IMG/VR virus record: IMGVR_UViG_3300042387_000531
Span: 1-25,367 of that record
Source: a virus
Reading direction: 5' to 3' (one strand)
DNA length: 25,367 nt
This document shows positions 1-5,535 of the stretch, piece by piece (within the stretch, counting starts at the first letter, position 1; the number at the start of each line of letters is the position of its first letter). The notes beneath the pieces were generated by a model that had not been told where the DNA came from, searched no databases, and saw only the letters and a program-made list of their open reading frames with translations. The translations under genes and the position numbers were made by a program.

Positions 1-210
1 AATAACCTCCCAATGTGCGTCAGATTTGTCACCAAAACGGTTAGTACCAGTACGAGTGCTAACCCAGAAAAAGTATTTACGATTTTCTGATGCTAAGAAC
101 AACTCACCACCAGTGTCCTGTTCTACAATACAGACAGGATTACCTTCCATTGTATTAGCAAGGCGGTTCTTTGCCTTGCTGCTTTTGGGTTTGACGATTA
201 CTTTTCTCAT
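1..210 (-). CDS. Small conserved phage protein, 3' end outside window
   Basis: The reading frame opens at an ATG at 210 and stays open for 70 codons to the window edge without a stop, so the C terminus is missing. The N terminus is basic (MRKVIVKPKSSKAKNR). It is followed by a mixed, probably beta-rich stretch with CIVEQ, LFLAS and YFFWVS. The start lies 56 nt inside the preceding zinc-ribbon gene; such a long overlap is unusual, but both frames look protein-like. There is only a weak GGA upstream. I remember similar short basic-start proteins from cyanomyovirus genomes, always without a known function. No catalytic motif is visible. Confidence 0.7.
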   Translation of the reverse strand, partial: MRKVIVKPKSSKAKNRLANTMEGNPVCIVEQDTGGELFLASENRKYFFWVSTRTGTNRFGDKSDAHWEVI

Positions 211-445
211 TTTGAATTTCCAGTTTCAGTTTGCGAATACCAGTGATAAAATAAGCAAAGTCACGACTTTCAGTTACACGTTTGTCTTCGCCACAAACAC
301 CACACTTACCATTCCAGACAGATGAACAACCGACTGAATAGACACCATACTTGTGTCCACAATCCATACAGGTTGTACCTGTCTGTTCAAGTCGTTTGAG
401 TAGTGCCTTCTTCTCTTTGAGAGTCATAGGGGATGGAAAGTCCAT
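155..445 (-). CDS. Small zinc-ribbon protein
   Basis: A 96-aa protein with two Cys pairs: CMDCGHKYG near residue 26 and CGVCGEDK near residue 48. This is the CxxC-x(n)-CxxC layout of a zinc ribbon, so it probably binds one Zn and a nucleic acid or a protein. A Lys-rich helix (KEKKALLKRLEQ) precedes the ribbon. The first Met is at 445, but the Met at 427 (MTLKEKK) is an equally good start; neither has a clear Shine-Dalgarno sequence, and both lie inside the preceding gene. The last 56 nt overlap the next gene. The function is unknown; a small phage transcription modulator is possible but is inference. Confidence 0.8.
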   Translation of the reverse strand: MDFPSPMTLKEKKALLKRLEQTGTTCMDCGHKYGVYSVGCSSVWNGKCGVCGEDKRVTESRDFAYFITGIRKLKLEIQNEKSNRQTQKQQGKEPPC

Positions 446-584
446 AGGGGTTGTTGTCTATGAGGTAATCATACAGCATCTTGGCGAATCCGTAGTGGGG
501 TCTTGTGCCAGTTTCGATACTGGTCGAGGTCGCCACCGTCCACATAATATCCAGTGCTTTCTTATCAGGTAAAGTCTTCATCAT
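387..584 (-). CDS. Hypothetical small protein
   Basis: A 65-aa protein that I cannot assign to a known family. It has an N-terminal MMKTLPDKKALDIMW, a central TSTSIETGTRPHYGFAKMLYDYL and a polar C terminus. It overlaps both neighbours: 20 nt with the gene before it and about 59 nt with the zinc-ribbon gene after it. A GGAG sits upstream, 4 nt from the first ATG (584) and 7 nt from the second (581), so translation may really begin at the second Met. The Trp and aromatic residues and the lack of low complexity argue for a folded protein rather than a chance frame. Confidence 0.65.
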   Translation of the reverse strand: MMKTLPDKKALDIMWTVATSTSIETGTRPHYGFAKMLYDYLIDNNPYGLSIPYDSQREEGTTQTT

Positions 585-912
585 TTAACTCCACACCATC
601 AGTAAGTTCTTTTATTCTATCAAAGAAATCTTCATCTAATGGAATCAATTTCTCTTCACCCCGATCAATTCTGTCACACATTTCCATCAGATATTCTAGA
701 AATTCTTTTGGATATGTTTCATCCATATTGATGCTGCACCAGAACCACTGATAACATTCTTCATACGGATCATCACTACTCAGTAGAGCATAATCAGCGT
801 AGTTACCACTGATAAGATCTCTCCACATCTTAAAGTTATTCCAGATTTCTCTCCAACCAGTCTGGAAACAATGACCAAAGTAATATTCAAACCAGTTCAG
901 TTTCGTCTTCAT
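565..912 (-). CDS. Hypothetical acidic aromatic-rich protein
   Basis: A 115-aa protein rich in Trp, Tyr, Phe, Asp and Glu. It starts MKTKLNWFEYYFGHCF and ends in an acidic tail (VELNDEDFT). There is no signal peptide, transmembrane segment or recognisable motif. The start is well supported: GGAGG lies 6 nt before the ATG at 912. It overlaps the preceding gene by 26 nt and the next by 20 nt, in line with a translationally coupled early-gene string. Its acidity and size would suit a protein that binds a host enzyme, but that is only inference. Confidence 0.75.
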   Translation of the reverse strand: MKTKLNWFEYYFGHCFQTGWREIWNNFKMWRDLISGNYADYALLSSDDPYEECYQWFWCSINMDETYPKEFLEYLMEMCDRIDRGEEKLIPLDEDFFDRIKELTDGVELNDEDFT

Positions 913-1186
913 CTAGTTCCTCCAAATGATCCCAGTTCCAAGTGCGAGAGATAAAATCAATATCAAATCCAAACTTATATGCCCAAAATAGAATACTCAA
1001 AACATCACCAGATCCAGACTTGATTTGTAGATAAGGCCAAGATGGATAATCATTCCAACTTACAGATGCTTGAAGCAAACTCCAACGCTTGATATTGAAA
1101 ATCTGAACATACCATTCGTGACCAAAATCTTCACGATGATTGTACTTAATCAAAAATTTGCGTTTATTAAATTTAATTAAATTCAT
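887..1186 (-). CDS. Hypothetical Trp-rich small protein
   Basis: A 99-aa protein with a basic N terminus (NLIKFNKRKFLIKYNHRE), six or more Trp residues and an acidic end (EELDEDETELV). The segment SGDVLSILFWAYKFGFDIDF could be a helix packing against a sheet. I do not recognise the family. The ATG at 1186 forms an ATGA overlap with the stop of the preceding gene, and a GAGGA lies about 9 nt upstream, so this start is likely. The charge split between the two ends is distinctive. Confidence 0.75.
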   Translation of the reverse strand: MNLIKFNKRKFLIKYNHREDFGHEWYVQIFNIKRWSLLQASVSWNDYPSWPYLQIKSGSGDVLSILFWAYKFGFDIDFISRTWNWDHLEELDEDETELV

Positions 1187-1377
1187 TGCGTAAGTTCCTC
1201 TGCAAGTTGTAGCAGATCAATCTTATCCAAGACTATCATATCGTTTTGAGCATTGTAATATTTCACTGCTTCTGCTGCAAGAGAAAGGATTGCAGCAACC
1301 AATTTTTCCTCAGTATCAGCACCTTCGTTTCTACGCTGCCATACCGCATTCATAAACTCTTGCGCTCTATCAGACAT
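1183..1377 (-). CDS. Hypothetical alpha-helical small protein
   Basis: A 64-aa protein, predicted almost entirely helical: MSDRAQEFMNAVWQRR, then EEKLVAAILSLAAEAVKYYNAQ, then KIDLLQLAEELTQ. I chose the Met at 1377 rather than the upstream in-frame start at 1401 because GAGGATG precedes it at suitable spacing and it overlaps the previous stop by only 8 nt. It ends in an ATGA overlap with the next gene. Heptad-like hydrophobic spacing suggests oligomerisation. The function is unknown. Confidence 0.7.
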   Translation of the reverse strand: MSDRAQEFMNAVWQRRNEGADTEEKLVAAILSLAAEAVKYYNAQNDMIVLDKIDLLQLAEELTQ

Positions 1378-1555
1378 CTTTAAACTCATCCTCAAAGTCA
1401 AACCATTCGTATATAGAATTCATAGCACCCTCAACCACACAATCAACAACAGCATCTTCGTGTGGATTCTCTACGTGTTTATGAGCACGATTATACCCAT
1501 AACGGACACCTTCTTCCAGTGCCATTTCTAATACTTTACGAAAGTTGGGTTTCAT
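1370..1555 (-). CDS. Hypothetical small protein
   Basis: A 61-aa protein starting MKPNFRKVLEMALEEGVRYGYNRAHKH and ending in the acidic segment FDFEDEFKDV. A His-rich turn (AHKHVENPHED) sits in the centre. The first half reads as an amphipathic helix. It starts one base after the stop of the preceding gene and overlaps the next by 8 nt. No Shine-Dalgarno sequence is visible, so it probably relies on coupling to the upstream gene. I do not recognise the family. Confidence 0.7.
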   Translation of the reverse strand: MKPNFRKVLEMALEEGVRYGYNRAHKHVENPHEDAVVDCVVEGAMNSIYEWFDFEDEFKDV

Positions 1556-1556
1556 A

Positions 1557-1760
1557 TCAGTAAGGAAGAGATTTCAAACCATTCAGAACTTCCTGAAAGC
1601 GTTCGGCACGACTCTTATGATTCTCTACATTTTCTTCTAATACACTTACAATATCATCCAAAACCACATCCAAAGATGCGTCAGTGTCAAAATACTGTTG
1701 GATTGCTTCGGCAAGATATCGCCGTCTACTCCATTCCATTGAGTATGGTTTGTAGTTCAT
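1557..1760 (-). CDS. Hypothetical small helical protein
   Basis: A 67-aa protein starting at MNYKPYSMEWSRRRYLAEAIQQYF. The frame stays open upstream to 1829, but that extension would run through the consensus promoter at 1783-1811 and the end of the preceding gene, so the ATG at 1760 is the likely start. That gives a leader of roughly 15 nt. The body is helical and acidic (DVVLDDIVSVLEENVENH), followed by a basic helix (KSRAERFQEVLNGLK). It is the first gene of a probable early transcript. The function is unknown. Confidence 0.75.
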   Translation of the reverse strand: MNYKPYSMEWSRRRYLAEAIQQYFDTDASLDVVLDDIVSVLEENVENHKSRAERFQEVLNGLKSLPY

Positions 1761-1782
1761 GATGAAAGGTTTACGTAAAGGT

Positions 1783-1811
1783 ATTATAGGGGATTTGTCA
1801 AGTGTTGTCAA
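1783..1811 (-). promoter_or_regulatory. Perfect sigma-70 consensus promoter
   Basis: On the minus strand, TTGACA (1811-1806), a 17-nt spacer and TATAAT (1788-1783) match the housekeeping consensus at all 12 positions. A second TTGACA lies ten bases downstream of the first, and its TGA is the stop codon of the preceding gene. CCCC directly precedes the -10 box, as in the promoter at 18499-18527. The predicted start near 1776 lies about 16 nt before the ATG at 1760. It would let the host polymerase transcribe the leftward small-gene cluster early in infection. Confidence 0.85.
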
Positions 1812-2001
1812 TATCCAGGCACTTCTCAAACTTGTCTCTTAACTCATTTAACTTAACCTGATGCTGAAACTCCATAATATGATCTTTTATTTCTTTTTCT
1901 TCTTCCGTGAATTCCATACGATATTTGAGTTTAACATCAACAAGACGCACCATTTCCATGTAGAATTCAGTGCCCTTGTTTACAAACTCGTTGTATGTCA
2001 A
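1798..2001 (-). CDS. Hypothetical small protein with TTG start
   Basis: A 67-aa protein read from a TTG at 2001 (TYNEFVNKGTEFYMEM follows). A strong GGAGGA lies about 7 nt upstream, inside the end of the preceding gene, and the TTG overlaps that gene's TGA as TTGA, a typical coupling arrangement. A TTG at 2016 is in frame but lies within the Shine-Dalgarno region and is less likely. The sequence is helical and highly charged (FTEEEKEIKDHIMEFQHQ), with no known motif. Its last codons contain both the -35 box and the duplicate TTGACA of the following promoter. Confidence 0.7.
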   Translation of the reverse strand: MTYNEFVNKGTEFYMEMVRLVDVKLKYRMEFTEEEKEIKDHIMEFQHQVKLNELRDKFEKCLDIDNT

Positions 2002-2318
2002 TCCCGAGTCCTCCAATCGTCTGGGCGATCCTCAGTCCACCAGTCAATCATATCATCAACACTATCAAATCCACGCTTACCAAAGCGTTCATTACCAAAT
2101 CCACCAAGATCAAGTTGATTCATAAAATCATCAAGATCACCATCCTGCATATCAGGATTCTCCGATTTTCTCCTTGCTTGGCGTAATATTGTAGCAGCAG
2201 TTCTATTTGCTTTTGCAAGCTTCTCTGCCCAAATCATATCTTCTAAACTTACCTCTTCGTGAAGCACGATCCTTTCACAGATTGCCTCTAAACGAAGACG
2301 ATACTGGGTTGATAACAT
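1998..2318 (-). CDS. Conserved cyanophage hypothetical protein
   Basis: A 106-aa protein. An N-terminal helical region (residues 5-55) contains RLEAICERI, EDMIWAEKLAKANRTAATILRQARRK. It is followed by an acidic, Gly- and Asp-rich linker (MQDGDLDDFMNQLDLGG) and a C-terminal segment, DSVDDMIDWWTEDRP. I recall near-identical N-terminal helices in proteins of T4-like cyanophages, all without a known role. The start is supported by GGAG 6 nt before the ATG at 2318, and a late-type box lies 21 nt upstream. The basic helix followed by an acidic tail suggests a nucleic-acid or DNA-mimic role, but this is inference. Confidence 0.8.
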   Translation of the reverse strand: MLSTQYRLRLEAICERIVLHEEVSLEDMIWAEKLAKANRTAATILRQARRKSENPDMQDGDLDDFMNQLDLGGFGNERFGKRGFDSVDDMIDWWTEDRPDDWRTRD

Positions 2319-2337
2319 AACCTACTCCAAGTATGTG

Positions 2338-2571
2338 TTATTTATTTTCGTATTCGTTCATCAACTCTTTTGCAAGTTTCATAGAACGACGCCACATTAA
2401 ATATTTTACCACGGGATTGCGTGGATTATTCAATAACCACCACTTTTGCTTCTCAAAGTTAGATTTTGCTAACTTAGAAACATAATAAAAAGCAGCGGCA
2501 ACGCTATTATCTGTTGCAATCAGATAAGCGACCACTGCAAAAAATAATATCCATATGTAATAAGAAGTCAT
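2338..2571 (-). CDS. Small single-pass membrane protein
   Basis: A 77-aa protein with one N-terminal hydrophobic segment at residues 4-30 (YYIWILFFAVVAYLIA, then SVAAAFYYV). It is followed by a basic, aromatic cytoplasmic-type tail (KSNFEKQKWWLLNN, KYLMWRRSMKLAKELMNEY). The positive charge after the helix predicts N-out/C-in topology. The ATG at 2571 overlaps the preceding stop as ATGA, and AGGAG lies 9 nt upstream. It could be an inner-membrane effector such as a superinfection-exclusion or lysis-timing protein, but it is too generic to name. Confidence 0.7.
   Translation of the reverse strand: MTSYYIWILFFAVVAYLIATDNSVAAAFYYVSKLAKSNFEKQKWWLLNNPRNPVVKYLMWRRSMKLAKELMNEYENK
2339..2346 (-). promoter_or_regulatory. 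T4-late-type promoter box
   Basis: AATAAATA on the minus strand, overlapping the stop of the preceding gene (the AAA TAA of its last codons), 21 nt before the ATG at 2318. The spacing is like that of the boxes before the structural genes. Because it is also partly coding, chance is a real alternative. Confidence 0.35.
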
Positions 2572-2747
2572 TGTCCAAACTCCTGAGATCTACGGGAGTT
2601 TAGATATTCTAACACTTCTTCTCTCCATTCAAGGAGTTCATTGTAACATTTTTGATTATGGGCACACTGTCTAAGTTCGTGATCTGGTTTTAAAACACTC
2701 TCTACAAAAAGTCCCAGAGCACGGTGACGTTTTTCTGCTTTGTCCAT
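2568..2747 (-). CDS. Hypothetical small charged protein
   Basis: A 59-aa protein, MDKAEKRHRALGLFVESVLK at the N terminus and EYLNSRRSQEFGQ at the C terminus. Two Cys residues (RQCAHNQKCYNE) are spaced CxxxxxC. It is helical and strongly charged. It overlaps the membrane-protein gene by ATGA, so the pair is probably co-translated. No Shine-Dalgarno sequence is visible at the ATG at 2747. Overlap with its neighbour and a sensible amino-acid composition support it as a gene. The family is not recognised. Confidence 0.6.
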   Translation of the reverse strand: MDKAEKRHRALGLFVESVLKPDHELRQCAHNQKCYNELLEWREEVLEYLNSRRSQEFGQ

Positions 2748-2770
2748 AATTTTCGTTGTAGTTGTACTAT

Positions 2771-3007
2771 TTAATAAGGGTCACAAGGAACTCTTACAAC
2801 TTCTGTCCACCTCCTAACATAACCAGATCTCCACCGATTACCAGGAACATATTCTTCGTGAAGAATGCGTTCTCTACAAATTGGAATGTATTCTCTATAA
2901 TTATAATAGGGTCTTTCATAGACAAATGGTTCCCAAAATTCTTGCCAGGTGATTGCTTGTGCTGGTATTGGAAATAAAGTAAGTAGAAAAATTGGTATGA
3001 GTTTCAT
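2771..3007 (-). CDS. Small secreted or periplasmic protein
   Basis: A 78-aa protein with a clear Sec signal peptide: M-K, a hydrophobic core LIPIFLLTLFPIP, and AQA as a signal-peptidase-I site after residue 18. The mature 60 residues are rich in Trp, Tyr, Arg and Pro (WQEFWEPFVYERPYYNYREY, VRRWTEVVRVPCDPY) with two Cys that could form a disulfide in the periplasm. I recall proteins of this shape in cyanophage genomes without a function. The start overlaps the preceding stop as ATGA. An envelope-targeted phage protein is the safest description. Confidence 0.75.
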   Translation of the reverse strand: MKLIPIFLLTLFPIPAQAITWQEFWEPFVYERPYYNYREYIPICRERILHEEYVPGNRWRSGYVRRWTEVVRVPCDPY

Positions 3008-3252
3008 AGAAACTTTTCTAACGTATTTGTTACATTTTTTGCTGCTTTAATCTCTTTTGAGATGTAAGTTCTTGCCGATTTATAGTTGTTAGCAACATGA
3101 ACTTGCTGCCCATTATGTATAATGGCAAACTTTTTTCCAAAAGGAACTGCTGCCCACATTCCATCCTTGGTTACATATCCTTGTGGATCTCCTGGTTTAG
3201 GATCTAAAACACCAGGACGGGGAATAAAAGGTTTTAAAAACTTTTCAGTCAT
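3004..3252 (-). CDS. Hypothetical small basic protein
   Basis: An 82-aa protein with a Pro-rich N terminus (KPFIPRPGVLDPKPGDPQG), a probable beta-hairpin (GYVTKDGMWAAVPFGKKFAIIHNGQQVHVA) and a basic helix at the end (ARTYISKEIKAAKNV). The hairpin plus helix resembles small DNA-binding or AP2-like folds in outline only; no diagnostic residues are present. It has ATGA overlaps at both ends, so it sits in a tightly coupled trio with the 47-aa and signal-peptide proteins. Confidence 0.7.
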   Translation of the reverse strand: MTEKFLKPFIPRPGVLDPKPGDPQGYVTKDGMWAAVPFGKKFAIIHNGQQVHVANNYKSARTYISKEIKAAKNVTNTLEKFL

Positions 3253-3392
3253 CCAAATACCGCAGTTACTCCAATTACTTTTGCACTAGGATTACGAGCG
3301 AGTGCAGTTCTTTTTGCATCCTGATAATCACGTGCTTCCACGATCTCATCAAAGACCTTACCAGCAACGTAGAGTTGAACTTTGCAACGCAT
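3249..3392 (-). CDS. Very small conserved phage protein (47 aa)
   Basis: A 47-aa protein, MRCKVQLYVAGKVFDEIVEA followed by RDYQDAKRTALARNPSAKVIG. I remember near-identical short proteins in many T4-like cyanophages, always as hypothetical. The predicted fold is a beta strand, a loop, an Ala-rich helix and a strand, possibly an L51-like or ssDNA-type mini-fold. The ATG at 3392 has AGGAG 7 nt upstream, one of the best ribosome-binding sites in this part. It ends in an ATGA overlap with the next gene. Length and site strength suggest strong expression. Confidence 0.75.
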   Translation of the reverse strand: MRCKVQLYVAGKVFDEIVEARDYQDAKRTALARNPSAKVIGVTAVFG

Positions 3393-3414
3393 TGGATTTC
3401 TCCTGATTACCTGT

Positions 3415-4233
3415 TTATTTTAATGCAGAAAGCAGAGGGTTCATGATGGGTTGTGCCACTTCTTCATCCGTCACAAAGGGATCGATTTTATCGTAGGAAC
3501 CCACCCACTCCCGTGCTTTTTCAAAATATTCTGAATCGTTCTCAATTCCGATGTATTGACGATTAGTATTCTTACAGGCAATGATAGTTGATCCAGAACC
3601 CATACAATTATCTAGGATAATGTCACCTTCATTGCTGTATGTCTTGATGAAGTATTCAATTAGAGGCACAGGTTTCTGTGTTGGATGAAACTTTAACGGA
3701 TCATCGTTGTTAATGACAGGAAATTGCAGAACATCACGGGGATATCTTGTCGTTGAACCACCAGGATTGCCCAGGCGCCTCTCAACATGGTTATAATTGC
3801 GTTTTCTGTCGGGAGGGGGCAACTGGTCCTTCGGCAGCACCGCATTCATGGGTTTATGCCCATGTGTCATTTGGGGATTGTATGTTGGCAACTTACGATA
3901 AAACACCAGCACATTTTCGTGTGCCTTCATAGGCATCTTCTTTGCATTCAGGTGCCCAGTTGCCTTGTTCTTTTCCCAGATCCACTCATATTTGAAATAT
4001 TTCAAGTTAGAACAGGCAAGAACCTTATCAAAAGGTGGTTGTGCAGTGAGAACAATTGCACCATTTTCCTTTACGACACGATGATACTGTTCCCACAGTT
4101 GATCAAATGGAATCAAACAATCCCACTCGTTCATAGTGGTTCCGTAAGGGAGGTCAGCAAAGACCATATCCACACAACCCTCAGGAAGTGTGGACATAAT
4201 CTCAATACAATCTCCTTGAAATAATTGATTCAT
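3415..4233 (-). CDS. Beta-class DNA methyltransferase (N6-A or N4-C)
   Basis: A 272-aa protein with the motif order IV, target recognition, X, I typical of beta-class (N6_N4_Mtase family) enzymes. The catalytic motif DLPYGT is at residues 27-32, with Leu in place of the first Pro of DPPY. FHPTQKP is at 182-188. The SAM-binding loop DNCMGSGST is at 208-216, followed by IGIE, the acidic ribose-binding strand end. It would transfer a methyl group from SAM to adenine N6 or cytosine N4; the exact site cannot be read from sequence. Its ATG overlaps the stop of the helicase gene as ATGA, so the two are co-translated. It could be an orphan protective methylase or the Mod-like partner of the helicase. 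Confidence 0.92.
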   Translation of the reverse strand: MNQLFQGDCIEIMSTLPEGCVDMVFADLPYGTTMNEWDCLIPFDQLWEQYHRVVKENGAIVLTAQPPFDKVLACSNLKYFKYEWIWEKNKATGHLNAKKMPMKAHENVLVFYRKLPTYNPQMTHGHKPMNAVLPKDQLPPPDRKRNYNHVERRLGNPGGSTTRYPRDVLQFPVINNDDPLKFHPTQKPVPLIEYFIKTYSNEGDIILDNCMGSGSTIIACKNTNRQYIGIENDSEYFEKAREWVGSYDKIDPFVTDEEVAQPIMNPLLSALK

Positions 4234-5459
4234 CGCTTCACTACCGAAATTGCAGGTTGACCTTGATTGAACACGGTGTCCACCACCGCTTGCACCTTCT
4301 TAGCGGTGCTGATGCCCACAGAAGAGTACACAGGGATGCAGACCAACCCAAAGGACTTAGTATACTCGGAAAGGTTTCCAGGGGCAATAGCGCCGCTCCT
4401 GAGTGCCGCTGCGTCGCTCTGGTGGAGGCGAATCACACGACCGATGGTTTGGGAGACGCCAATGTAATCCATCGAACGCATAAAGAGAACTGCTTCCAGA
4501 CCAGAAACATTGATTCCCTCAGAAAGAATGCTGTGATGAAGAACCACAAACTTCTTAGAGTCATCCTTACCCCAAGCACTGAGAGTATCAAAAAACACCT
4601 CACGGTTGACCTTCTGCCCATCGATGATAGCGCCAGTCTTGCTGGTGATATACATCCAAGAGAAACCACGATCTTCCAGTTGAGTGCAGAAATCAGTTTG
4701 AGAAACCAGATTCTGAATCTGTTTGGTTGCTTTTGCACAAATCAGAACCTTCTCCACTTCCTGAGCATCGATGGTAGCAATCAGGTTCTCACAGTCAACA
4801 TCAGCAACAATCTGATCCTTAGAGAGCATCTCAAACTGCTGCACAACAACCTTAGGAGGAACAATGAAACCACCTTCTACCAGTTCAGGAGCAGGTACGT
4901 TGCAGATCACGTTGCCATAAACGGCAGCGTCGTTCATCCCAGGTTTGGAAATAGTAGCAGAATGCTTAGGAGTAGCAGTGAAGAAATAGCAGCGGTCAGC
5001 AGTAGAAGCGAAATGCTCGGTGGCAGGGAAGAAATGGCGCTGGACAGAGTTGTGTGCTTCATCGAAGTAAATGGTATTGACGTGAACGTCTGCCTGTTGC
5101 AGGCGTTGCAGAGAGTTGTAGGTGGTGAAGATCAGTTTGTTACCACGAGTCTGATCCACCCAGTTACGAATCTCATTCGGGCGAGTGGTGCTCTGGTGAT
5201 GAGTTTCACCACTGTGAACGTGCAGCACAGAAGCATTGGTGATGAACTCCAAGAACTCACTGGACAATTGCTCTGCCAGGAGGATGCGCGGTGCCACGAC
5301 CACGATAGTCTGGGGAATATTCTTAAGAAACTCACGAATAGCATCAAAGATAGCAACATTAGTCTTGCCGCCGCCAGTGGGGATAATCACTTGCCCTTTC
5401 AGGTACTTGGCAAGGGCATCCAGAGCACGTTGTTGGTGAGGGCGAAGTTGGAACATCAT
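4230..5459 (-). CDS. SF2 DEAH-box helicase (Res-like)
   Basis: A 409-aa superfamily-2 ATPase read from the ATG at 5459; TTG at 5471 is in frame but lies at the likely transcription start. Visible motifs are RPHQQRAL (Q-like) at 6-13, PTGGGKT (Walker A) at 27-33, DEAH at 133-136, TATP at 161-164, SEGINV (V) at 313-318 and QTIGRVIR (VI) at 337-344. It lacks the N-terminal domain of T4 UvsW (about 500 aa) and has no visible PD-ExK nuclease after the two RecA domains, unlike full Res subunits. It is coupled by ATGA to a DNA methyltransferase, which suggests a shared DNA-modification or anti-defence task. The DNA is more GC-rich than its neighbours, hinting at separate acquisition. Confidence 0.9.
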   Translation of the reverse strand: MMFQLRPHQQRALDALAKYLKGQVIIPTGGGKTNVAIFDAIREFLKNIPQTIVVVAPRILLAEQLSSEFLEFITNASVLHVHSGETHHQSTTRPNEIRNWVDQTRGNKLIFTTYNSLQRLQQADVHVNTIYFDEAHNSVQRHFFPATEHFASTADRCYFFTATPKHSATISKPGMNDAAVYGNVICNVPAPELVEGGFIVPPKVVVQQFEMLSKDQIVADVDCENLIATIDAQEVEKVLICAKATKQIQNLVSQTDFCTQLEDRGFSWMYITSKTGAIIDGQKVNREVFFDTLSAWGKDDSKKFVVLHHSILSEGINVSGLEAVLFMRSMDYIGVSQTIGRVIRLHQSDAAALRSGAIAPGNLSEYTKSFGLVCIPVYSSVGISTAKKVQAVVDTVFNQGQPAISVVKR

Positions 5460-5478
5460 CTTGCGTTTCAATACAGTT

Positions 5479-5507
5479 ATTATACAGCAAAAAACAGGGG
5501 AACCAAA
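5479..5507 (-). promoter_or_regulatory. Putative promoter for helicase-methyltransferase unit
   Basis: TATAAT at 5484-5479 is a perfect -10 box. A weak -35 (TTTGGT at 17 nt, or TTGGTT at 16 nt spacing) falls in the loop of the preceding terminator hairpin. The predicted start near 5472 would leave a leader of only about 13 nt before the ATG at 5459. Confidence 0.55.
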
Positions 5508-5516
5508 GCCCCCCTG
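5489..5516 (-). terminator. Rho-independent terminator after ParB-like gene
   Basis: On the minus strand CAGGGG (5516-5511) pairs with CCCCTG (5500-5495) around a 10-nt loop, followed by a run of six T. It lies 20 nt beyond the stop of the ParB-like gene and closes the transcription unit that begins at the promoter at 7668-7697. Confidence 0.85.
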
Positions 5517-5535
5517 TGACAGTTATGAAAGTGGA

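Noticed and set aside
1761-1829. A 23-residue N-terminal extension of the gene at 1557-1760
   Set aside because: It would be encoded across a perfect promoter, upstream of its predicted transcription start.
2880-2915. A TATAAT-like box within the secreted-protein gene
   Set aside because: No -35 hexamer at acceptable spacing; it is within coding sequence and AT-rich by chance.
3787-4224. A 145-codon plus-strand frame
   Set aside because: Antisense to the beta-class methyltransferase, with no motif and an unnatural composition.
4230-5459. T4 UvsW recombination helicase
   Set aside because: SF2 motifs are shared, but the N-terminal UvsW domain is missing and the length and neighbours differ. 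A more general name is safer.
4257-5519. A 420-codon open frame on the plus strand
   Set aside because: It lies antisense to the helicase gene, whose full set of SF2 motifs shows which strand codes. Its protein has no motif, and all real genes here are on the minus strand. Such mirror frames arise from codon bias in GC-richer genes.
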